Source: GCA-2737595 sp037138535 (GTDB lineage: Bacteria; Actinomycetota; Actinomycetes; Nanopelagicales; Nanopelagicaceae). From it: 19,271 bases of DNA. The stretch is taken from NCBI GenBank assembly GCA_037138535.1, contig JBAXIG010000030.1, positions 1 through 19,271 on the forward strand, in the 5' to 3' direction. The notes beneath the pieces were generated by a model. It made no database searches. It had not been told where the DNA came from and saw nothing but the letters and a program-made list of their open reading frames with translations. Each line of letters starts with the position of its first letter. The first letter of the stretch is position 1. Of the stretch, positions 13,913-19,271 are shown in pieces. A program made the translations under genes and the position numbers.

Positions 13913-14533
13913 ATGGGAAAAGGTCTCCACATGGGGCGTGGTGAGTATGTCGCTAAATGGATAGCCCTTCATGGAGACGTTGAGCCCTCTCGGATCGTTG
14001 CCGGCTGGCTCTCTTTCGCATTTGTGGCAGCCAGGCTCTTGAGGCCGATCTCTGCTAACGCAATCTCGCTTCTGACAATCGTCATCGGTGGAGTGGGTGC
14101 GTGGCTTGCGCCGTCGCGGTATGTCGCCATTATCGTAATCGCTGCTCTCATCCTTGACGGGTTAGACGGCACAGTCGCCATTCTCCGAAACGAAGTGACA
14201 TTGCGCGGGGCAGTCCTTGATTCGGTCGCTGATCGTTTGGTAGAAGTGGCTTGGTTGATTGCGCTCTGGCGATGCGATGCCCCACTCTGGGTGGTAGCGG
14301 GTATTTGGGTTGTGGGATTTGTTCAGGAATATTCGCGAGCAAAGATTCGATCCCTAGGTATTTATGAAGTGGGGGTTGTCACCATCGCCGAGCGTCCAGT
14401 GCGTGGTCTGGTGATAGCAGCTGGCATTGGATTGCCCTTCCTGGCGACGCCACTTGCGGTGCTGCTTTTAATCATGGAGCTGTATGCACTTCGCCAGGTT
14501 GCCGAGTATGCCTATCGAGTATTGGACAACTAG
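13913..14533 (+). CDS. CDP-alcohol phosphatidyltransferase family membrane protein
   Basis: Integral membrane enzyme family that transfers a phosphoalcohol from CDP-alcohols, here 206 residues with several membrane helices. The active-site motif runs Asp82-x2-Asp85-Gly86-x2-Ala89-Ile90-x8-Gly99-x3-Asp103-x3-Asp107. All four aspartates and both glycines of the canonical motif are present, but the Arg that normally follows Ala is Ile. The frame is open from 13532 only because it crosses the crtE gene antisense; the ATG at 13913 is the first start outside crtE and has a -10-like hexamer seven bases before it. ATG at 13931 is an alternative. The substrate is unknown: a phospholipid role is usual, and involvement in carotenoid metabolism is not implied. 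It is a single-gene unit between two carotenoid operons. Confidence 0.85.
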   Translation: MGKGLHMGRGEYVAKWIALHGDVEPSRIVAGWLSFAFVAARLLRPISANAISLLTIVIGGVGAWLAPSRYVAIIVIAALILDGLDGTVAILRNEVTLRGAVLDSVADRLVEVAWLIALWRCDAPLWVVAGIWVVGFVQEYSRAKIRSLGIYEVGVVTIAERPVRGLVIAAGIGLPFLATPLAVLLLIMELYALRQVAEYAYRVLDN

Positions 14534-14541
14534 GGGTTAGA

Positions 14542-16011
14542 TTAATTTGCTGGACCGATGGCTTTGCAGACAATTTCGGCTCCCAAGCCCACCATAGGTA
14601 AGCCTCCACCGGGATGTACCGAGCCGCCCACTGAGTAGAGCCCGCGGATCTTGGTGGTGTTCTTGGTGCGTGAGAGCGCGGCGGTTCGTGAATTTCCCGC
14701 CTTGCCGTAGATGCCGCCACCGGGGGCGCGACTTTCCCGGGCAAGATGTGCCGGAGTGCGAACTTCGCAGACTTCAATTCGCTCGCGTACTTGAAATCCG
14801 CGGGCCTCGATGAGATCGATGATTTTGTTTTTGTAATCTTTCACAAATGCATCGTTTTCCCAATCAATAAATTCTGTTCCCGGAGTGTTTACTAAAACGA
14901 ACCAACTCTCGGAATCTGCATGTGGTCGCATTTCTGGATCATCTGGAGAGCAGATGTAGATAGTTGGCTCGGCGATGACGTGTGGGTGTTCGCCGAAGAG
15001 TGCATCGAACTCGGCGTTGTAATCGGTTGGAAAGAGCACGGTGTTATGCCCCAGCCCGGGGGTGCGGCCGCGCAATCCAAGCAGGAGTGAGAAACCACTC
15101 AGCGAGGCGCTCTCTTTAGCGAGGCGCGCGGACTCCCGAGGTGCATCGATGAGTGAATTAAAAGTATGAGTCGCATCTGCATTGGAAATGACGATGTTGG
15201 CCTCACGTAAAGTGCCATCACTTAGCCGAATCCCGGTGACTGCTCCATCGTCTGTTTCGATCGTGGCAACGTCAGAAGATAAATGGATGCGCGCTCCAAC
15301 AGCTCGAGCGCGAGCGGCCAGCACCTCGCTGAGCGTTCCGACCCCGCCTGAGATATGCCACGCTCCAAAAGTATGTTCGATGTAGGGGATGGTGAGTAGA
15401 GCTGCGGGCGCCTTACGTGGATCTGATCCCGTGTATGTCGCGTATCGGTCGATGATCATGTGCAAGTGCGGCTCGGAAACTATGGATCGACCAATACCGC
15501 GCAGTGTACGGTGGGGAGCGATGATGCGGGCATCGCGCCAAAATCCGCTGCGTCGAATCATTAACCAAAATGATGCAATCGGTGATTGAATAAAAGGTTC
15601 GCGCGCCACTCGCCACATTTCACTGCCGCGATCAATGAGGCGTTGCCAATCACTTGCGGCGTTGGCTCCGAAAGTGTCGGTGATTGATTGCATAAGGTCA
15701 CCGCGTGATGCGTCGTAACTGAGTCTTTGGCCATCAGCAAATCGGTACTCAAAGGCTGGGTTTAGCGCTACCAAGGTGAGTTCTTCTTCGAGCGGTGCGC
15801 CACTCTTGAGAAAGAGATCGCGGTAGACGGCCGGCAACGTGAAGAGCGAAGGGCCTACGTCGAACCGATAGCCATTGAATTCTTCAGTGCGGCACTTTCC
15901 TCCGACGAAAGCGCTACTCTCGAAAACTTCAACGTCGTGCCCCAGGGCGGAGAGTTTGACAGCGGCGGCGAGTCCGCCGACACCGGCTCCAATAATGGCA
16001 ACACGGCTCAC
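14542..16011 (-). CDS. crtD: CrtI-family carotenoid desaturase, probably CrtD-like 3',4'-desaturase
   Basis: FAD-dependent carotenoid desaturase/isomerase family member of 489 residues. It opens with VAIIGAGVGGLAAAVKLSALGHDVEV (Gly8, Gly10, Gly13), then VGGKCRTEEFNGYRFDVGPSLFTLP, and ends with GLYSVGGSVHPGGGLPMVGLGAE, the family C-terminal signature. The frame is open to 16260, but the extra 83 residues resemble nothing and lie inside the glycosyltransferase gene. GTG at 16011 gives a GTGA overlap with that gene's stop. A second CrtI-type enzyme in an operon with cruF and a crtA-like gene is most simply the 1'-hydroxycarotenoid 3',4'-desaturase. The exact reaction cannot be read from the sequence, and a broader desaturase or isomerase role remains possible. 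Confidence 0.85.
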   Translation of the reverse strand: MSRVAIIGAGVGGLAAAVKLSALGHDVEVFESSAFVGGKCRTEEFNGYRFDVGPSLFTLPAVYRDLFLKSGAPLEEELTLVALNPAFEYRFADGQRLSYDASRGDLMQSITDTFGANAASDWQRLIDRGSEMWRVAREPFIQSPIASFWLMIRRSGFWRDARIIAPHRTLRGIGRSIVSEPHLHMIIDRYATYTGSDPRKAPAALLTIPYIEHTFGAWHISGGVGTLSEVLAARARAVGARIHLSSDVATIETDDGAVTGIRLSDGTLREANIVISNADATHTFNSLIDAPRESARLAKESASLSGFSLLLGLRGRTPGLGHNTVLFPTDYNAEFDALFGEHPHVIAEPTIYICSPDDPEMRPHADSESWFVLVNTPGTEFIDWENDAFVKDYKNKIIDLIEARGFQVRERIEVCEVRTPAHLARESRAPGGGIYGKAGNSRTAALSRTKNTTKIRGLYSVGGSVHPGGGLPMVGLGAEIVCKAIGPAN

Positions 16012-17123
16012 TGTGCGCCACTTAAAGATCGACCACTCCAGGAAAGATTTCCACGGAAGCGATCGATCCACGACGCGGCAAGCAAGTAAATGAAAATGGC
16101 TATCGCGAGTGGATGAAAGAGCGCGGAAACAATCGGAGAGCGAGTAGTGATCGCAGTCGTCACCCGTATGCCTATTGCTATCACCAGCGCGCTTATAGCC
16201 AAAGCTGAATTCTTTCCGCTCCCTAAGAGGGCCATGGGTAGTGGAACTATATATGCCCATAGAAATAACGCGGCCACGAAACCGGCGGTGGTGGGTGAGC
16301 CAAAGGCGCTCCAGAGAGATTTACGGTATCCAGCTGAAAGCTGCTGGAAATTCACGTACATGCGACACTGAATAATTTGTGCACCGTTAATTACAGTGCC
16401 GCGGTGACCTGCATGCTTGAGGGCGCGAGCCAAGGCTATGTCATCGAGGACAAAATTCTTCACACTTGAAAAACCTCCGATGTCAGCGAGCGCCGCTGTC
16501 CGGATCACCATGAACTGACCGTTTGCGACAGTGGTGGAGGGCCGCGAGGAGCGCTCACTCGGGCGCAATAGCAACGTGGTGAGCCAGGTCCATTGGAGGA
16601 GTGGTTGGAGTAAGAATTCACTCCAGGAGCGGGCAATTTGTCTTGGATAGATGCTGAGATAGTCGAGTTTGCTCCGCACTAGTGTGGAAATTGACTGCGC
16701 GATCGCGGCCTTGGAAAGTGTGACGTCAGCGTCCATGAGCACGGTGAACTCGCTTCCTCGACTCTTAGTGAGGAGTTGGTGGAGAGCAAATGATTTTCCG
16801 ATCCATTCGCTATTTAATGGTTCGCCACTCAGGACTGTCGCGTTATCCATATTCGAAGATTCTTCAGTAATCAAGGAAAAGGTGTCGTCCTCCGAGCGAT
16901 CGTCTAGGAGGTACAGGTGCCAATCTTGGAGCGACTCTTGATTCCGAAGTGCTGCGAGCGTGGGGACAATTCGTAACGCTTCATTTCTGCACGGTAAGAG
17001 CACGTTGACTCGCTGACCAATCTCTGAGGTGGGAGAGAGGCGGCGCATTGTGAGAGTATTAGTGAGCCAAATGACGAGGTTGAGCACATTAATACCTAGT
17101 GCTACTGATGCAAGAAGGATCAC
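16008..17123 (-). CDS. Family 2 glycosyltransferase, membrane-bound (CruG/CrtQ-like)
   Basis: A 371-residue protein with an N-terminal membrane anchor, a GT-A catalytic domain and three to four C-terminal membrane helices. GT2 motifs visible (numbering from the GTG at 17123): NVLLPCRNE, LLDDRSEDDT (Asp74-Asp75), the metal-binding DAD (131-133), NGQFMVIRTAALADIGGF, and the acidic pair Asp227-Asp228 in VLDDIALARALKHAG, followed by a GYRKSLW segment. This architecture is shared by carotenoid glycosyltransferases such as CruG and CrtQ. GTG at 17123 forms a GTGA overlap with the cruF stop, like its neighbours; GTG at 17138, five codons upstream, is an alternative. Its place between cruF and crtD suggests that it glycosylates the carotenoid. 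The sugar and attachment site are unknown. Confidence 0.85.
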   Translation of the reverse strand: MILLASVALGINVLNLVIWLTNTLTMRRLSPTSEIGQRVNVLLPCRNEALRIVPTLAALRNQESLQDWHLYLLDDRSEDDTFSLITEESSNMDNATVLSGEPLNSEWIGKSFALHQLLTKSRGSEFTVLMDADVTLSKAAIAQSISTLVRSKLDYLSIYPRQIARSWSEFLLQPLLQWTWLTTLLLRPSERSSRPSTTVANGQFMVIRTAALADIGGFSSVKNFVLDDIALARALKHAGHRGTVINGAQIIQCRMYVNFQQLSAGYRKSLWSAFGSPTTAGFVAALFLWAYIVPLPMALLGSGKNSALAISALVIAIGIRVTTAITTRSPIVSALFHPLAIAIFIYLLAASWIDRFRGNLSWSGRSLSGAQ

Positions 17124-17920
17124 CCGCGACTGATCCACTTCATAAAGAAGTAGGGGAGAAGTGGTAGCGCAAGAGCGAGCCCACCCACTAGCGCTGTTCC
17201 GGGGCGATCAAAGAAGAAGAGATTTCCAATGACTCCCGAAAATAGTGTCCATCCAAGAATGACATCGCCGGTGGTACTGCTGGGAGCGATCTTTCGCTGT
17301 TCGTGAGGAAGCCCCCAATGCAAGATCGCACCAAGGGCAATTCCGCAAAGTAACCAGCCAGCCGCATTCGAGAGCGGTATTCCCGTAACGAATGGAATGT
17401 CACGTGACTCTGAATTCCACATCCAACGGCCGGCGTCGACCATCAGCGGATCGAGGAAGAGATCCCAGGCCATGATGGTCCAGCCGAAGACCAGCGGTGC
17501 CCATCTCGCGGAGATGCGTCGAGCGAGAATCAGGATGGGATAAGAAATCATCGCCCATGCGAGCGGCACGATGAGCGGAACTCCGGCGATCGCCGGACCT
17601 AGAGAGTCTGAATACGAATATTCGCCAAAGGGCCATGCGGTGTGGACACCTATTTCTTCAACTACAAATCCGAAGAGTGTGGTCGCGATCAGCCAAGCGG
17701 CAGCGTATTTCATGCCGTGCGCGTTCCACGCCTGCATGAGGCCAGCCAGTGCAAATGCGACCACTATGAAGAATGTCAGAGAGAGAAGGCGATCAACTGG
17801 CATGAGTGGGTAGATCATCTGTGTAGCAATTGCCAGAAGCGTGGTGATCCAGGTCAGTATGGCGGGATATCGTCGACGCCGAAAGCGCGCATAGCCGCCT
17901 CGATACACCCGGACTGACAT
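17120..17920 (-). CDS. cruF: Carotenoid 1,2-hydratase (CruF, DUF422 family)
   Basis: A 266-residue membrane protein with about seven helices, of the DUF422/CruF family. Characterised members in cyanobacteria and Deinococcus add water across the C-1',2' double bond of the psi end of gamma-carotene. The family signatures are clear: FVVEEIGVHTAWPFGEYSY (about 85-103, with Glu88-Glu89), LGPAIAGVPLIVPLAWAMISYP (107-128) and MAWDLFLDPLMVDAGRWMW (150-168). It follows the crtA-like gene by 14 bases and overlaps the glycosyltransferase. Its presence implies that at least one lycopene end stays uncyclised. The ribosome-binding site is weak (AGGGCAG). Confidence 0.92.
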   Translation of the reverse strand: MSVRVYRGGYARFRRRRYPAILTWITTLLAIATQMIYPLMPVDRLLSLTFFIVVAFALAGLMQAWNAHGMKYAAAWLIATTLFGFVVEEIGVHTAWPFGEYSYSDSLGPAIAGVPLIVPLAWAMISYPILILARRISARWAPLVFGWTIMAWDLFLDPLMVDAGRWMWNSESRDIPFVTGIPLSNAAGWLLCGIALGAILHWGLPHEQRKIAPSSTTGDVILGWTLFSGVIGNLFFFDRPGTALVGGLALALPLLPYFFMKWISRG

Positions 17921-17934
17921 ATCGTCATTCTGCC

Positions 17935-18609
17935 CTACTTGGCAGAAATAGTCCGCCCCCCAAGAATTCCCTCTGCTCGGAGGACGTGAAAGCGGGCAAA
18001 TAATTCCTCGCTATACCAATTTCTACTCTGAGTGAGTTCGATCGCGCGCTGATGCGCGGGCGAACCGTAGGCGAAGGCACGCAAGTCGGCGCCGCTCTCC
18101 CAGAGCGAGAATGTGCCCTGTAATCCAATGGGTGCCTCGCCAATTCCGATCGCCCCGAGTAGGCCGGATGCCCTCTTGAGCGAGGCGGTCACAGGTGGAG
18201 TTTCGCGCCAGAATTGCACCGCTTCTGAAGGTTTAATTCGTGCTCGTGTGATGGCGGCAACTGGTCCCTCTTTCGATGGGTGAACTTCTGATGCGAAAGG
18301 GGAGAGTCCAGCCCATTTGCCCTGCGAAGCAATAGGTGTGAGATCGGCGCTGAAATTGGGTGCACCTCCCCAGGATTTTACAAGAGAGGACTCATCAAAA
18401 ATCTTTAGAGCAGATTCATCTTGAAAAACTGCCAATAATCCCCAGATGTGCGGGTCTGCGTCGCGCGGCGTGAAAGTTTCTCCGCGCCCAGTACCGAGCA
18501 GTTTGGAAAAAGTGACGCCGGGAAAATTTCGAAGAGCTTGGCGCTTCGTGGCCATGAGCGAGATGCCGCGAAGGGCACGCATTTCCCAGAAACGAATCGC
18601 AACGATCAT
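17935..18609 (-). CDS. crtA: Spheroidene monooxygenase-like carotenoid 2-ketolase (CrtA family)
   Basis: A 224-residue protein resembling CrtA of purple bacteria, which introduces a keto group at C-2 of hydrated, 3,4-desaturated carotenoid ends (spheroidene to spheroidenone). The recognisable C-terminal block is TFSLWESGADLRAFAYG (166-182), His186 and NWYSEELFARFHVL (197-210). FSKLLGTGRG and HIWGLLAVFQDE occur in the N-terminal half. The frame is open to 18663, but the ATG at 18609 gives an ATGA overlap with the upstream hydrolase and removes an unconserved extension. The operon context (cruF, glycosyltransferase, CrtI-type desaturase) strongly supports a carotenoid role. The exact oxidation position is inferred from the family and is not visible in the sequence. 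Confidence 0.82.
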   Translation of the reverse strand: MIVAIRFWEMRALRGISLMATKRQALRNFPGVTFSKLLGTGRGETFTPRDADPHIWGLLAVFQDESALKIFDESSLVKSWGGAPNFSADLTPIASQGKWAGLSPFASEVHPSKEGPVAAITRARIKPSEAVQFWRETPPVTASLKRASGLLGAIGIGEAPIGLQGTFSLWESGADLRAFAYGSPAHQRAIELTQSRNWYSEELFARFHVLRAEGILGGRTISAK

Positions 18610-19271
18610 AGTTCTACTGCAGTTTCGCAGATGATGCGTACGACATCCTCGGGGCAATCCCATTGAGGGGCGTGTCCGCAGTCAGGTAACACAATCCATC
18701 TCGAATGTGGCGGTACCAATGAACGTTCCTGCCACGTCGAAGCCGGCAAAGTGTGGTCGCTATCTCCAAAAACTACGGTGAGCGGAATCGAAGAGTCGAT
18801 GGGTGTATCGAAACGTCGGTAAAGCATGGCGTTCCAAGCGGGAAAGTAACCTTTGGATAATCCCATTGCCAGGGCCGCATCAAGTGCGTACTCATAAGGA
18901 AGTTCTCGCCACTTTGGTGAAGAAGAAGCGAATCCAATTCTTTTAGCCCACATAAATTTCAAAAGATATTTCTGAATGGAATGGGTCAAAACCGCGATCT
19001 GACGTGATTGTGCAGTGACGGGATTGATTTTCGTATATGGAGTAAGTATCAGCCCAGCGGGCGCTAGTCCGGTAAAAGTGAGTACGCGACGAGGGTGTCT
19101 ACTCGCAATCTCGAGACCCACCCACCCACCGAGTGAGTTCCCGACAACATGTGCCTTATGAATGTCGAGGCTATCCATGTTCGCGACAACAAGATCTGCA
19201 AGTGATGCGGGGTCCATCGCTTGGCCCGGGTCGTAAGGAGTCTTCCCATGTCCCGGCAGATCAAACGTGAT
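18606..19271 (-). CDS. Alpha/beta hydrolase (5' end off window)
   Basis: C-terminal 221 residues of an alpha/beta-hydrolase fold protein. The visible part starts in the FDLPGHGKT segment that normally follows the second or third strand, so roughly 50-70 residues are missing upstream. The catalytic triad can be assigned: Ser46 of the visible part in VVGNSLGGW, an Asp in VFGDSDHTLP (Asp170 or Asp172) and His200 in LPDCGHAPQWDCPEDV. A helical cap lies between about 75 and 160. Its stop overlaps the crtA-like start by four bases (18606-18609), so it is transcribed with the carotenoid tail-modification genes. Possible roles are hydrolysis of a carotenoid ester or glycoside acyl group, but the substrate cannot be deduced. 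Confidence 0.88.
   Translation of the reverse strand: MTFDLPGHGKTPYDPGQAMDPASLADLVVANMDSLDIHKAHVVGNSLGGWVGLEIASRHPRRVLTFTGLAPAGLILTPYTKINPVTAQSRQIAVLTHSIQKYLLKFMWAKRIGFASSSPKWRELPYEYALDAALAMGLSKGYFPAWNAMLYRRFDTPIDSSIPLTVVFGDSDHTLPASTWQERSLVPPHSRWIVLPDCGHAPQWDCPEDVVRIICETAVEL

Noticed and set aside
16012..16260. 83-codon N-terminal extension of the CrtD-like reading frame
   Set aside because: It lies inside the glycosyltransferase gene, shows no conserved sequence, and the FAD-binding fold begins directly after the GTG at 16011.
1..19271. Mobile elements, CRISPR arrays, tRNA or rRNA genes, phage or defence genes
   Set aside because: Every stretch is accounted for by housekeeping or biosynthetic genes with spacers of under 55 bases (140 at the riboswitch). 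No terminal inverted repeats, transposase, integrase or cloverleaf sequence was found by eye.

Overview
The window is a gene-dense stretch of an actinobacterial chromosome with a moderate G+C content (roughly half, judged by eye). The assignment rests on a conserved neighbourhood: class II DAHP synthase (aroG), a PknL-type Ser/Thr kinase, an Rv2175c-type helix-turn-helix protein and a polyprenyl diphosphate synthase lie close together here, as their counterparts do around Rv2173-Rv2178c in Mycobacterium tuberculosis. Base composition, very short spacers and a C40 carotenoid locus would fit a streamlined aquatic actinobacterium (for example a Nanopelagicales/acI-like or Luna-like lineage). That placement is an inference.

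Layout. Plus strand 3-1834: end of aroG, then ogt. Minus strand 1831-4599: nfo, a DMT-family exporter and threonine aldolase (transcribed in that order). Minus strand 4619-6505: the kinase, with four C-terminal PASTA repeats. Minus strand 6531-8690: thiO-thiS-thiG, preceded by a TPP riboswitch that ends on the thiO ribosome-binding site. Plus strand 8825-10440: Rv2175c-like gene, thiE, crtYc, crtYd. Minus strand 10437-13858: crtE, crtI, crtB. Plus strand 13913-14533: a CDP-alcohol phosphatidyltransferase. Minus strand 14542-19271: an alpha/beta hydrolase (cut by the window end), crtA-like, cruF, a GT2 glycosyltransferase and a CrtI-family desaturase (CrtD-like), mostly joined by 4-base overlaps.

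How it works together. CrtE, CrtB and CrtI should make lycopene, and the split cyclase CrtYc/CrtYd should cyclise one end (most likely to gamma-carotene). The second carotenoid operon carries enzymes for the open psi end: hydration (CruF), 3',4'-desaturation (CrtD-like), C-2' ketolation (CrtA-like) and possibly glycosylation (GT2). The predicted product is a monocyclic keto-hydroxy carotenoid of the 2'-dehydroplectaniaxanthin type, possibly glycosylated. This pairing of CruF with a purple-bacterial-type CrtA is the most interesting biology in the window. The thiazole branch of thiamine synthesis (ThiO, ThiS, ThiG) is under TPP riboswitch control, while thiE is instead translationally joined to the carotenoid cyclase genes.

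Expression signals. All five gene starts that are not inside an operon and have no riboswitch (nfo, pknL, Rv2175c-like, crtE, CDP-alcohol phosphatidyltransferase) have a TANNNT -10 hexamer exactly 6 or 7 bases before the start codon and no Shine-Dalgarno sequence, the signature of leaderless mRNAs. Two convergent gene pairs share stop-codon bases (TTAA and CTAA). No tRNA, rRNA, CRISPR array, insertion sequence or phage gene was seen. The only non-coding stretch over 50 bases is 8685-8824, which holds the riboswitch and a divergent promoter pair.
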